From Tritonibacter horizontis (GTDB lineage: Bacteria > Pseudomonadota > Alphaproteobacteria > Rhodobacterales > Rhodobacteraceae): a stretch of 64,000 bases of DNA. The stretch is taken from positions 28,470 to 92,469 of the forward strand of contig NZ_LPUY01000038.1 of NCBI RefSeq assembly GCF_001518015.1, read 5' to 3'. Each line of letters starts with the position of its first letter. Within the stretch, counting starts at the first letter, position 1. Both the position numbers and the translations under genes were made by a program. This document shows, in pieces, positions 27,509-36,365 of the stretch. The notes under the pieces were generated by a model. The model worked only from the letters and a program-made list of their open reading frames with translations. It ran no database searches and was not told the origin of the DNA.

Positions 27509-30073
27509 TCAGGAACTCAGAGCTCGGATGCTCAAGCGTGCTTCGTGTTGAAGGATGAACTCGCGCAATTCGTCGACGGGGATGGGTTTGCAGAAGGCGT
27601 AGCCCTGAAGCGTGTGGCACCCTATGTCGCGCAGGATGCGTGCGTGTTCCATAGTTTCCACGCCTTCAGCAATAATCTGCAGATCCATAAGTTCAGCCAT
27701 GCCGATGATATGCTTCAGGATCCCATGTGCCAGCGGGTCGACCGTGATCGGGCGGATCAATTGCTGATCAATCTTCATCGCGTCGGGGCGCAGTTGCATC
27801 AGGCCAACAACCGATGCATGTCCGGAACCGAAGTCGTCGATTTCAACCAAAACTCCGGCCTCCCGCAGGCGATCCAGGCCAAAGTGGAACATTTCGCTCT
27901 GTTCTTCGACCAGAACGGATTCAAGCACCTCAAAGACGATCCGTGGCCCGTCATGGCGATGCCGGCAGATCTGTTCATAGACTTGATCATTCCTGATCCG
28001 CTCGACCGTTACGTTGACGGACAGTTTCGGGATTTCGATCCCGAGTGGCCTGAGACTGTCGATCTGTTCCAGCGCTTTGGCGAAAATCAGGTTGTCGATA
28101 TCCTCGACCAGAGACAATTGTTCGGCGACCGGCAGAAACTCCGCGGGCATCAGGATGCCCAGCTGGGGGGAGTGCCATCGCGCCAGCGTCTCCACGCCGA
28201 CCACCTCATGAGTGCGCGCGTCGAACTGCGGTTGGAAGTAGGGTTCAAACTCTGATCGGGCGACCGCGCGCCGCAACTCTCGGGCGAGGGTGCGGCGGGC
28301 CTGGACCGCGCGGTGAAGCTCGGGGGAATAGAGATGGGTCCGATTGCGCCCGGTTACTTTGGCCTCGTAGAGCGCGGCATCGGCACCGATGATCAACTGG
28401 TCAAACTCAAGGAGGCCGTCAAAGGTACTCGCGACCCCAAAACTCGCACCGACCCGGACGGATTTGTTTTCAAAATACTTTGGCAGCTTGATGCGTTTCA
28501 GCATTCTGTTGGCCAATTGTTCGCCATCCTGCGACGTCGAACCTGGGGCCAGGAGGAGGACAAATTCGTCGCCGCCGACACGCGCGGTCAGATCCGCTGA
28601 TTTGGTTTCTTCGCGCAGGATATTGGCGACTTCGCACAGGATGAAATCCCCTGCCTCATGGCCCATGGTATCGTTGACGTATTTGAAGTGGTCCAGATCA
28701 ATGCGCACCACGGTGGCGGGTTGGTCGAGATGTTCCGCGCGTTGTTTCAGCGCCTGGTCGAGGGCCCGGCGGTTGGGCAGACCTGTCAGCGGGTCGTGCA
28801 AGGCCTGATGTTCGATTTCCTTGTTTGCCGTCACGATCGCTTCGCGCTGTTCGCGTGCTTCGGTGATATCGTTTGAGATCGCCATAAATCCGTAGTGATG
28901 TCCCGTGTCGGTCTTGAGTGGCGAAATGCTCAGGTTGATCCAATAGGGAATCTTGCCATAGCGATAGTTCAGGATCTCCACCTGAATCGCCTGACAGGCA
29001 CTCTGCGCGCGGCGAATTGCGGCTTGGGTTTCTTTGTCGGTATCCGGCCCTTGCAGGAATTCGGCGGGTTTCATGTTCTGAACATCTTCGACCAGATGGC
29101 CTGTGAGTTTTTCGAACGACGGGTTGGCCCAGATGAGCCGTCCGTCCAGGTCGGTAATCGATATGGAATCGCTCGCTCGCTCTGCAATGGCGGCAAGTTC
29201 ACTTAGTTCCGCCTGTTTCGCCTCTAACGCGCGATGGGGCCCGACGATCACGGCCTTGCCCGCAAGGGCGAACAGGCCGAATGCCCCGATCAATACAATT
29301 GCAATGGCGGTCATGCTGTTGGCGAGAACGGCATGACCGGCGGCCTGAACGGCCAAAGGATCCGGAAGCAAGGCAACCGAGAGCCTGAAATCGGCAAGCG
29401 CGCGCACCTCGGCCGTGCCACGTTGCAACAGCCCTGAAAGGGGACGCACGAGGTAGGTCCGCTTTACAATGTCATTGGCGGGAAAGATCTCCAGCGTATC
29501 CAGACGATAGCCGCTCAATAGAATGCCTTCGACAAACCCCTGATGCAAAACGGGTGTCGCCAGGACGACAAACGCCTGGTCACCGCGGCTCTGGATCAAG
29601 ACGGGCAATCGCGCCGGATCAGTTTCGGTCTGCGAAGCCTGCAGCAGATCATCGATTTCCTGTTGGCCAAAAATCCGGCGCTCTTCGGGACGTTTGTTGT
29701 GATGCGCAAGCGGCTCGTTAAAGGCATCGTAGAAGGTGACCCAAGACAGGCTCTCGGGCATGCGCAGGGCGGAGAACACATCCGGCACGTATGACGTGTT
29801 GTCATCAAACCCGAGTGCGATGTTGACCAGATTGGGGTCCTGAGCAATGACGGAGATCAAGATCTGATGGTGCGACAGCACCGAATTCAGATGTGCCGCC
29901 GACTCATCTGCCTGCGCCTTGATGGCGCTGTATTGGTACTCCTTGAAGAACGGCATGGCCACATAGCGAATTGCCAGCGCCGAACTGATCAAGGTCAACG
30001 TAAGGATCAACAGCGTCAGCATCCAGAAACGCCTGGCAACTGTGGCCGACCTAATTTGGTGGTCAACGTCCAT
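27509..30073 (-). CDS. Membrane sensor with PAS, GGDEF and EAL domains
   Basis: An 854-residue inner-membrane protein of cyclic di-GMP metabolism. A helix near residues 15-40 and another near 245-270 bracket a periplasmic sensor domain of about 200 residues. A PAS domain follows (AIAERASDSISITDLDG to YGFMAISNDITEAREQRE), then GGDEF (intact VGGDEFVLLL near residue 500; the RxxD inhibition site reads KSAD) and EAL with GVETLARW, NVTVERI, FEVLESV, IDDFGSGHAS, MKIDQQLI and EGVET. Both catalytic domains look intact. Its start abuts the stop of the upstream periplasmic binding protein gene with no gap, so the two are a unit; the binding protein may supply the signal. Confidence 0.93.
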   Translation of the reverse strand: MDVDHQIRSATVARRFWMLTLLILTLTLISSALAIRYVAMPFFKEYQYSAIKAQADESAAHLNSVLSHHQILISVIAQDPNLVNIALGFDDNTSYVPDVFSALRMPESLSWVTFYDAFNEPLAHHNKRPEERRIFGQQEIDDLLQASQTETDPARLPVLIQSRGDQAFVVLATPVLHQGFVEGILLSGYRLDTLEIFPANDIVKRTYLVRPLSGLLQRGTAEVRALADFRLSVALLPDPLAVQAAGHAVLANSMTAIAIVLIGAFGLFALAGKAVIVGPHRALEAKQAELSELAAIAERASDSISITDLDGRLIWANPSFEKLTGHLVEDVQNMKPAEFLQGPDTDKETQAAIRRAQSACQAIQVEILNYRYGKIPYWINLSISPLKTDTGHHYGFMAISNDITEAREQREAIVTANKEIEHQALHDPLTGLPNRRALDQALKQRAEHLDQPATVVRIDLDHFKYVNDTMGHEAGDFILCEVANILREETKSADLTARVGGDEFVLLLAPGSTSQDGEQLANRMLKRIKLPKYFENKSVRVGASFGVASTFDGLLEFDQLIIGADAALYEAKVTGRNRTHLYSPELHRAVQARRTLARELRRAVARSEFEPYFQPQFDARTHEVVGVETLARWHSPQLGILMPAEFLPVAEQLSLVEDIDNLIFAKALEQIDSLRPLGIEIPKLSVNVTVERIRNDQVYEQICRHRHDGPRIVFEVLESVLVEEQSEMFHFGLDRLREAGVLVEIDDFGSGHASVVGLMQLRPDAMKIDQQLIRPITVDPLAHGILKHIIGMAELMDLQIIAEGVETMEHARILRDIGCHTLQGYAFCKPIPVDELREFILQHEARLSIRALSS

Positions 30074-31300
30074 TCAGCGGAGGTCCTCAAGGCGGCCATT
30101 GGCGTCAAAGCGGGCAAGGCAGAGGTCCGCCAGCCCCAGGGCCTCATGCGCGTTTGGGGCCGTTTGCGGGTCATAGGCGGAGAAGGGTGTCTGGTAGGTT
30201 TTCAAAATGCCCGTCACCGGGCGCGACAATGATTCCAGTGCCGATTTCAGGGCGCGCCGCTTGTCCACAATGCTGCCTTGCCACGCGGGCGTGGTGGCCG
30301 CCTGGTCCGCAGCGGCGATCAGAATCCGGGTCAGGTCATAGCCATGGACAAACCCCGTCGGCGCGGAGACATCTGCCAGTCCCTGCGCGTCCGGCAGCGC
30401 GCGGCGCAGCACCCATTGCAGCAGCGCATTGCCGTCGCGTTCCCGTCGCAGGCCGCAGGTTTGCAGCACCGAAAGAGAGAGCGCAGCGCGTGTTTCATGC
30501 GGCACCTGTTCGGCGAAGGCGCCCCCAGTGATTCCCCAATGGCTGAAGATTTTGACATCGGGCAGATGTTTTCTCATGGCGTTTATCATAGCCGCGCCAT
30601 TGTGCCAGTTGGACAGCATGATGATGCAGTCGGGCGAGTCCGTTGCCAGTTTCGCCGCCAGTGCCCCCGCGCCGGCATCGCCAATGGAGGTCGGGAAAAA
30701 CGCGACCTGGTTGGCACTAAGGTCATGCGCGGCAAGCGCCGCCTCCAGAGTCGTGCGATTGGCCAGCCCCCAACCGGTATCCAGCAGCAACAGTGAGATC
30801 GACTGGCAGCCCCCTTGGGTGATTGCGGCATTCACCAGGAATTCGCCGGACTGGTAATCGTCCACCGACAGGCGGAACAGCCAGTTTTCGTGTCCAGGCG
30901 CCGCCCGGGTTATCGGTCCCGCCGCGGACCATGGAAGCAATGTAAGTATTTGATTTTCATTAATATAGTCGCGGTATGAGAGGTACTGCGGAGAATGCAT
31001 TCCGCCAAACATCAACAACGCCGTTTCGCTGGCGCCAAGTTCCTGAATATGACGGTGCGAGCGTTTCACGTTGGTCCGGTGATCCTTGGGAACAAGGCGA
31101 ATGTCATAGCCGCCCAGCTGGTTGTCGACTTCCTCCAGCGCGGTTTTGATCCCTAGCTCTATCGCGCTCGCGGAGGCCCGGCTTTTGGAAAAATCCGCGT
31201 CGATGAATATGTCGAGTGTTTCGGCAGATGCGCGCGCGAAAGGGATCATGGTGAGGCAGAATAGCAAAACACACGGCCAGTTTGGGACACGGCGGGACAT
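30074..31300 (-). CDS. Periplasmic substrate-binding protein paired with a GGDEF-EAL sensor
   Basis: A 408-residue protein with a signal peptide (PNWPCVLLFCLTMIPFARASA). The mature protein has the bilobed type I periplasmic-binding fold of Leu/Ile/Val-binding proteins: LDIFIDADFSKSRASASAIELGIKTALEEVD, GGMHSPQYL, ENWLFRLSVDDYQSGEFLV and the GYDLTRILIAAADQA C-terminal helix. No transporter permease adjoins it. Instead its stop touches the start of the GGDEF-EAL membrane protein gene, so it probably acts as a periplasmic receptor for that sensor. The ligand is unknown. Confidence 0.85.
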   Translation of the reverse strand: MSRRVPNWPCVLLFCLTMIPFARASAETLDIFIDADFSKSRASASAIELGIKTALEEVDNQLGGYDIRLVPKDHRTNVKRSHRHIQELGASETALLMFGGMHSPQYLSYRDYINENQILTLLPWSAAGPITRAAPGHENWLFRLSVDDYQSGEFLVNAAITQGGCQSISLLLLDTGWGLANRTTLEAALAAHDLSANQVAFFPTSIGDAGAGALAAKLATDSPDCIIMLSNWHNGAAMINAMRKHLPDVKIFSHWGITGGAFAEQVPHETRAALSLSVLQTCGLRRERDGNALLQWVLRRALPDAQGLADVSAPTGFVHGYDLTRILIAAADQAATTPAWQGSIVDKRRALKSALESLSRPVTGILKTYQTPFSAYDPQTAPNAHEALGLADLCLARFDANGRLEDLR

Positions 31301-31447
31301 GGGATAACTTTCACTGGAACAAGAAACACACTGTGCACCGAACCTAGGCGTGCCCGGTTAAGGAAGAGAAAAGCAATCCGTTCAATTTTATCTGACAGAG
31401 CAAAGAAGGGCGGCCTGTCCGGGGGGCATAGCTGCGGAATGCGGCGG

Positions 31448-32077
31448 TCAGAGCCGGACAATCTCCGCATTGGCCGCCAGGGCATCCGCCTCATCATGGG
31501 TGACCAGCAGCACCGGCAGATGCCGACGTCGTGCCAGCGCAAAAACCAGCCTGCGGATCTGGTCCCGAAGCGATGCATCAAGGCCCGAAAACGGTTCATC
31601 CAACAGCAACAGGTCTGGCTCCGACAACAGCATCCGCATCAGGGCGATACGGGCTTTCTGGCCGCCGGATAACGTCTCCGGATCGCGGTCGTGAAAACCG
31701 GCCAGGCCGATATCTTCCAAGGCCTGATCAACCGCGGCGCGGCGGCTGTGGCGCGGAACCCTCCGGTCGAGGCCGAACGCCAGATTGGCGCCGACGCTCA
31801 TATGTGGAAACAGCAAATGGTCCTGGTAGAGGATGCCCACCCGTCGCGCCTGAGCTGGCAGGCGGCGGAGCGACCGCCCGTCCAGGGTGATCTCTCCGCT
31901 CAGGGTGAATTCGGGCGGCAGTTGGCCGGCAATGGCGGCAAGCAGGGTGGATTTCCCTGCACCGGAGGGCCCCATGACGGCCCCCACAGTTCCGGGGCGG
32001 ATATGCAGGTCGAGAGACAATAAAACCTTTCCCAAGCGCCGGATTTCGATGTTCTTCAGCTGCAACCCGTCAGTCAT
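31448..32077 (-). CDS. ABC transporter ATP-binding protein (YnjD/ThiQ-like)
   Basis: A 209-residue ABC ATPase with Walker A GPSGAGKST, Q-loop YQDHLLFPHMSVG, signature LSGGQKARIALMR, Walker B LLLLDEPFSGLD and the switch histidine in VTHDEADALA. It is short and similar to ThiQ and YnjD. Start 32077 overlaps the end of the permease gene by 8 bp. With the permease and binding protein upstream it forms a three-gene importer resembling YnjBCD; the substrate is not established, and no TPP riboswitch motif is visible upstream of the operon. Confidence 0.88.
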   Translation of the reverse strand: MTDGLQLKNIEIRRLGKVLLSLDLHIRPGTVGAVMGPSGAGKSTLLAAIAGQLPPEFTLSGEITLDGRSLRRLPAQARRVGILYQDHLLFPHMSVGANLAFGLDRRVPRHSRRAAVDQALEDIGLAGFHDRDPETLSGGQKARIALMRMLLSEPDLLLLDEPFSGLDASLRDQIRRLVFALARRRHLPVLLVTHDEADALAANAEIVRL

Positions 32078-33797
32078 GCCACATGCCTCTCCGGTTGCGC
32101 CAGGCCAGAGCTGGGACCGCCAACGCCAGCGCAAAGGGCAGGAGGGCGGTTGCCGTCTGGACCAGGGCATAAACGCCAATGGCACGCCGATCTCCGCCAG
32201 CGGCCAGCGCGAGGGATTCGGTCGTCAGTGTCTGCATTCCGCCGCCTCCGACCAGCAGGGTTGGCAGGTATTGCCCGACGGAAACGGCCATGCCTATGGC
32301 GGCCGCGGTCAGGATCGGTGCAAGCAGCATGGGCAGGCGAAGGCCAAAGAAAATGCGGTTGTCTGAGGCGCCCATGGCGGCCGCGACGGTGGCCTGACGG
32401 ACGTCCCAGCTTTTGTAGGGACCTTCCAGGGACAAGCGCAAGTAGGGCAGGACAAAGACAAGATGCGCGAGCACAACTGCCCAAAGGCTCCGGTCTATCC
32501 CAAGCGTGAGCAAACCGATCTGCATGCCGGGCAAGAACACCGTCTGCGGCACCAAAAGCGGCAAATAGAGCAGCCATTGGCCGTTTTCGGTCAGACGCAG
32601 TTGGCGGCGGTCTTCGGTTTCCAGACAACCCAGCGTCAAGACCAGCCCGATCAACGTGGCCGCTGCCGCGATCGTAAGGGTGGTGGCAAGCGTTGCGAGG
32701 GCTGCGCTGCCATGGCGCTGCCAACTGCGCAGGGTGAAGGCATCCGGCAGCATGGCGGGAAAGCTCCAGCGTTCGGCGAATGACCAGGTCGCAAGCCCGA
32801 GCAGCCCGAGCAGGACGGCGCTGGTAGCGGCGACCCCAAGCCCCAGACCAAGGCCGCGCAGGAAGTAATCCTGCGTCCGCCGCCGCCCGCGATAGGCGGC
32901 GCGCGCGCCGATGTGACCGATCAGATGTTCGGCGCTGCGCCAGGCGAGCAAGGCAGCAAGAACGAGGCCAAGTTGCAGCAGGGCAGCAGCAGAGGCGAGG
33001 CTGCGCAGGCTCAGGTCTGGGGCGCTCATCCAATCTACGATCTGCACCGACAGGGGCGCAGGCGTGGTCGGGCCGAGGATGGCCGCGACATCCACAACGG
33101 ACATGGAGTAGGTTAAAACCACATAAACGGGCAGCCGGATGCGCCTGTAGAGCGCCGGAAACACGGTCAGAAACCATCCCGCCATGCGCCCGTAGCCCAG
33201 GGCGGTGGCCACCCGCATGCGTGCTGCAGCGTCGATCTGGCTCAGTGCTGCGAGGGCGACCAGCAGCAGAAACGGAACCTCTTTCACCACCAGTCCGGCA
33301 ATCAGCGCGAGGCCCATCGGGTCCTGGACCAGCAGCAGGTCGGGCGGACGGGACCAGCCCGTCGCCCAGGGGCTGATGGCGCGGACAATCCAGCCAGAGG
33401 GCTGGATCAGGAACATCAGACCAAAGGCGGCGGCGGCATGGGGAACCGACAGCAGCGGCGCCAGCAATCGCATCAGCGCCCGAAAGGGCCGCGTCCCGGC
33501 CCAGCCCGCCAGAAGCAGCAGCGTCAGCGCGAGGGAGATCACGGTTGCCAGCCCGCCGGTTTGCACGCTGAGCCGGATCGCCGCGCCAAGACCGGGCCAG
33601 GCCCAGAGCGCCGCAAATGGCGCGACAGAAAAGCCAGTCATGCCCGCAGCAGGCAGATGACCCAACGCCGCGAGACCGGTTCCAAACAGACCTGCGGCAA
33701 CGGGCCCAAGCAGTGCCAGCAACGTCACAAGAGGCAAAATGGGGGGCAGGCGCATGAGGCGACGGGGAACCTGGCTGAGCCTAGTTCCCGACGCCAT
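32070..33797 (-). CDS. ABC transporter permease, two fused domains (YnjC/ThiP-like)
   Basis: A 575-residue inner-membrane protein with about twelve helices. Two binding-protein-dependent transport modules are fused in tandem, as in ThiP and YnjC. EAA-type loops are seen at AALGYGRMAGWFLTVFPAL in the first half and AAAMGASDNRIFFGLRLPML in the second; both contact the ATPase. The start is uncertain: ATG 33797 overlaps the end of the binding-protein gene by 17 bp, ATG 33821 is further upstream and ATG 33755 further down; none has a strong ribosome-binding site. Confidence 0.85.
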   Translation of the reverse strand: MASGTRLSQVPRRLMRLPPILPLVTLLALLGPVAAGLFGTGLAALGHLPAAGMTGFSVAPFAALWAWPGLGAAIRLSVQTGGLATVISLALTLLLLAGWAGTRPFRALMRLLAPLLSVPHAAAAFGLMFLIQPSGWIVRAISPWATGWSRPPDLLLVQDPMGLALIAGLVVKEVPFLLLVALAALSQIDAAARMRVATALGYGRMAGWFLTVFPALYRRIRLPVYVVLTYSMSVVDVAAILGPTTPAPLSVQIVDWMSAPDLSLRSLASAAALLQLGLVLAALLAWRSAEHLIGHIGARAAYRGRRRTQDYFLRGLGLGLGVAATSAVLLGLLGLATWSFAERWSFPAMLPDAFTLRSWQRHGSAALATLATTLTIAAAATLIGLVLTLGCLETEDRRQLRLTENGQWLLYLPLLVPQTVFLPGMQIGLLTLGIDRSLWAVVLAHLVFVLPYLRLSLEGPYKSWDVRQATVAAAMGASDNRIFFGLRLPMLLAPILTAAAIGMAVSVGQYLPTLLVGGGGMQTLTTESLALAAGGDRRAIGVYALVQTATALLPFALALAVPALAWRNRRGMWHD

Positions 33798-34989
33798 AGC
33801 GGGCGACCCAATCCTCGGCAATCCGGGTCATCCAGCTTGGGTGCGGCTCCGGCTGGATCTGGCCAAGCGCCTCGGGCGACAGGGTTGCGGGGCCCAGATC
33901 CAGCGCCTGAAACGCGGCCCGGTCTTGTTCCGGCAGCGCGTCCATATCGAGCACCGTTCCATAGCCAAGGACGTCCGGATCTTGCGCCCGCAACTGGGCT
34001 TCCGGCGACAGCAGGAAGTTGGCCGTCACCATCGCCGCCGCCTTGGCACCGGAGTTATAGGGGATCGCCACAAAAGAGGCATTGCCGATGGTGCCCGCCT
34101 CCAGAACAAATGTGCGCACGCTTTCGGGCAGCTGGAAATTCGCAATCGCGGTGCTGGCTTCGCCCGGGCTGAAGGAGATCGCAAGATCAATCTCGTCATC
34201 GTTCATCAGCTGCAACTGGCGCGGTCCGGTGGCCGGAAACGCCCGTCCCGACCGCCACAACAGCGGCGTCAGCTGATCCAGATAGGCCCAGAGCGGCGCA
34301 GTGATCTCGCCGTAGTTTTCCTCGCTGACAGGGGCTGCCAAGGCGGCCCGCTTGTCGGTCTCATCGGTCAGATCCACCAATGTCTGTTTCAGAAAGGTCG
34401 TGCCAAGGAAATCTGGCGGCTGTGGAAAGGTGAACCGACCGGGGTTGGCCTGCGCCCATTCCAGTATGGCTTCCATATCGACAAGGGGCTGCGGCAAATC
34501 CGTGGTGTCATGCATGAACACAACCTGCGCCATGGCCCAGGGCGATTCAAAACCCTGCGTTTCTATTGTGAAATCGCGGCGCAGAGCCTTGTCCTGTACA
34601 TCCGCATATTGCCAGTTGGGCAGTGCTTCGGCGAAGGGGCCAAACAGCAAATCCGCCTCCTTCATGGCGGCGAAGTTGGCGCCGTTGATCCAGATCAGGT
34701 CCACGGCGCCCTTGTCGTTCTGACCGGCCGATTTTTCCGTCAATACGCGCGTGACAGCATCTGCGGTGTTTTCCAGTTTTACCTGGGTCAGGGTGATGCC
34801 GAAGTCTTGCGACAGGCGCGTACCCACCCAGGAGATGAAATCATTGGTCGCGGTCGAGCCGCCCCAGGCGTGCCACTGCACCGTCTGGCCCTGTGCTTGC
34901 GACACAACGGCGCGCCAATCGGATGGGTCCGGGTCGGCCCAGGCGGTCAACGGCACCAACGTGAGAGCAAGTGACAACATGCGTTTCAT
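33781..34989 (-). CDS. ABC transporter substrate-binding protein (YnjB-like)
   Basis: A 402-residue periplasmic binding protein with a signal peptide (MKRMLSLALTLVPLTAWA). The type II binding-protein fold shows in VQWHAWGGSTATNDFISWVG, a conserved opening of the YnjB group, then DLIWINGANFAAMKEADLLFGPF and FLLSPEAQLRAQDP near the C-terminus. Related proteins bind thiamine, polyamines or similar small cations, but YnjB itself is not assigned with confidence. First gene of the importer operon. Confidence 0.87.
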   Translation of the reverse strand: MKRMLSLALTLVPLTAWADPDPSDWRAVVSQAQGQTVQWHAWGGSTATNDFISWVGTRLSQDFGITLTQVKLENTADAVTRVLTEKSAGQNDKGAVDLIWINGANFAAMKEADLLFGPFAEALPNWQYADVQDKALRRDFTIETQGFESPWAMAQVVFMHDTTDLPQPLVDMEAILEWAQANPGRFTFPQPPDFLGTTFLKQTLVDLTDETDKRAALAAPVSEENYGEITAPLWAYLDQLTPLLWRSGRAFPATGPRQLQLMNDDEIDLAISFSPGEASTAIANFQLPESVRTFVLEAGTIGNASFVAIPYNSGAKAAAMVTANFLLSPEAQLRAQDPDVLGYGTVLDMDALPEQDRAAFQALDLGPATLSPEALGQIQPEPHPSWMTRIAEDWVARYGVGN

Positions 34990-35302
34990 GGAAAATCCCT
35001 TGATGGTCTAGGTCTTGATACGGTGGCTTTGGCCGGCGGCGCACAGGGCGCGGTGTCCCCCTCAATTTGCCGATCCTGGCGGTAAGGTCTATGTCTTTGA
35101 CGAAAACGTGACGCCGGGTGTGTCGATACGGGCAGAATGCTTGCACCCTGCTGCAGGGGCCGGTATGCACAGCCCGGCAAACTCGCATCGCGATTTGCGA
35201 GGCCAGATAGGACGCCAGTGGCTCTGGCTGATGTGCGTCCGCCTTTTCGGTGCCACTGTGGCCTGCAGATGGCACGCGCCCAGACGAGGGGGAAACCCAG
35301 CC
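34990..35302. other. Divergent intergenic region between the YnjB-like importer and nadA
   Basis: This 313-bp region carries the promoters of both divergent operons, but I could not place a convincing -35/-10 pair. Two dyads are present: CCCTGC-T-GCAGGG (35146-35158) and CTCGCA-N8-TGCGAG (35182-35201), the latter with the palindrome ATCGCGAT at its centre. No riboswitch consensus or gene was recognised. Confidence 0.5.
35182..35201. promoter_or_regulatory. 20-bp dyad upstream of nadA
   Basis: CTCGCA and TGCGAG flank TCGCGATT, about 100 bp before the nadA start. It could be an operator for a regulator of NAD synthesis, but no regulator gene lies nearby. Confidence 0.3.
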
Positions 35303-36358
35303 ATGCCGCTCGACTTGCCCGTACTGCGGACGTTTTTGTCCGAGCACTACGACCTAGCCCCATCTGTTGAACTTGCAGATGCCATGTCGGAAACCTACGC
35401 CAAAATGTCCCGCGTGGTCTCGCCGATGGATTGGGCGATCTACGCCCCCTACGTGAAAGCGATCAACGAGCTGAAGGCAAAACGCAATGCCGTCATTCTC
35501 GGTCACAACTACATGACCCCGGAGATCTTTCACGGGATTTCCGATTTCGTCGGCGATAGCCTGCAGCTGGCGATCAAGGCGACAGAGGTCGAGGCGGATG
35601 TGATCGTGCAATGCGGTGTGCATTTCATGGCCGAGACCTCCAAGATCCTGAGCCCGGAGAAAACCGTGCTGATGCCGGACATGGATGCCGGTTGCAGCTT
35701 GGCGGAATCCATCACGGCCGAGGGCGTCGCAGAGATGCGGCGGCGGTATCCCGGCGCGCCCGTGGTCACCTATGTGAACACCACCGCCGAGGTCAAAGCT
35801 GCCTCGGACATCTGTTGCACCTCGTCCAATGCGGCGCAGATCGTTGCCGCCATGGACAGCGACACGGTCATCATGACCCCGGACCAGTATCTGGCGCAGA
35901 ACGTGGCCCGTGACGTGCCGCAAAAGAATGTGGTCTGGTGGGAGGGCTCCTGCATCGTGCACGAGCAGTACACCGCCCAGGACCTGCGCGATTTTCGCGA
36001 ATGGAACCCGGGCACCCAGCTGATCGCCCACCCGGAATGCCCGCCGGATGTGGTGGCCGAGGCGGATTTCTCTGGCTCGACCAGCGGCATCCTGAAGTAT
36101 GTGACCGACAACAAACCGGAAAAGGCGATGCTGATCACCGAATGTTCGATGGCGTCGAACATTGCGGATTCGCTGCCCGAGGTGGAGTTCGTAGGTCCCT
36201 GCAACATGTGCCCCTACATGAAGAAGATCACGCTGGAAAAGGTGCTCTGGTCGCTGCACACGATGGAAGGACAGATCGAAGTCGATCCGACCGTGGCGGA
36301 AAAAGCCCGCCATGCAGTGCAGGCGATGATCGACCTGTCGCGCAAGCTGGGCCTCTGA
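35303..36358 (+). CDS. nadA: Quinolinate synthase A
   Basis: A 351-residue [4Fe-4S] enzyme that condenses iminoaspartate with dihydroxyacetone phosphate to quinolinate in NAD synthesis. The three cluster cysteines lie in IVQCGVHFMAET, LITECSMASN and VGPCNMCPYMKKIT. HNYMTPEIFHG is the family's substrate-site motif. ATG 35303 is preceded by GAGGGGG; the frame extends to 35015 but that part is not NadA-like. First gene of nadABC. Confidence 0.97.
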   Translation: MPLDLPVLRTFLSEHYDLAPSVELADAMSETYAKMSRVVSPMDWAIYAPYVKAINELKAKRNAVILGHNYMTPEIFHGISDFVGDSLQLAIKATEVEADVIVQCGVHFMAETSKILSPEKTVLMPDMDAGCSLAESITAEGVAEMRRRYPGAPVVTYVNTTAEVKAASDICCTSSNAAQIVAAMDSDTVIMTPDQYLAQNVARDVPQKNVVWWEGSCIVHEQYTAQDLRDFREWNPGTQLIAHPECPPDVVAEADFSGSTSGILKYVTDNKPEKAMLITECSMASNIADSLPEVEFVGPCNMCPYMKKITLEKVLWSLHTMEGQIEVDPTVAEKARHAVQAMIDLSRKLGL

Positions 36359-36365
36359 CACGGGA

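Noticed and set aside
34990..35302. TPP riboswitch upstream of the YnjB/ThiB-like importer
   Set aside because: I looked on the minus strand for the conserved CUGAGA and the helix-5 consensus and did not find them.
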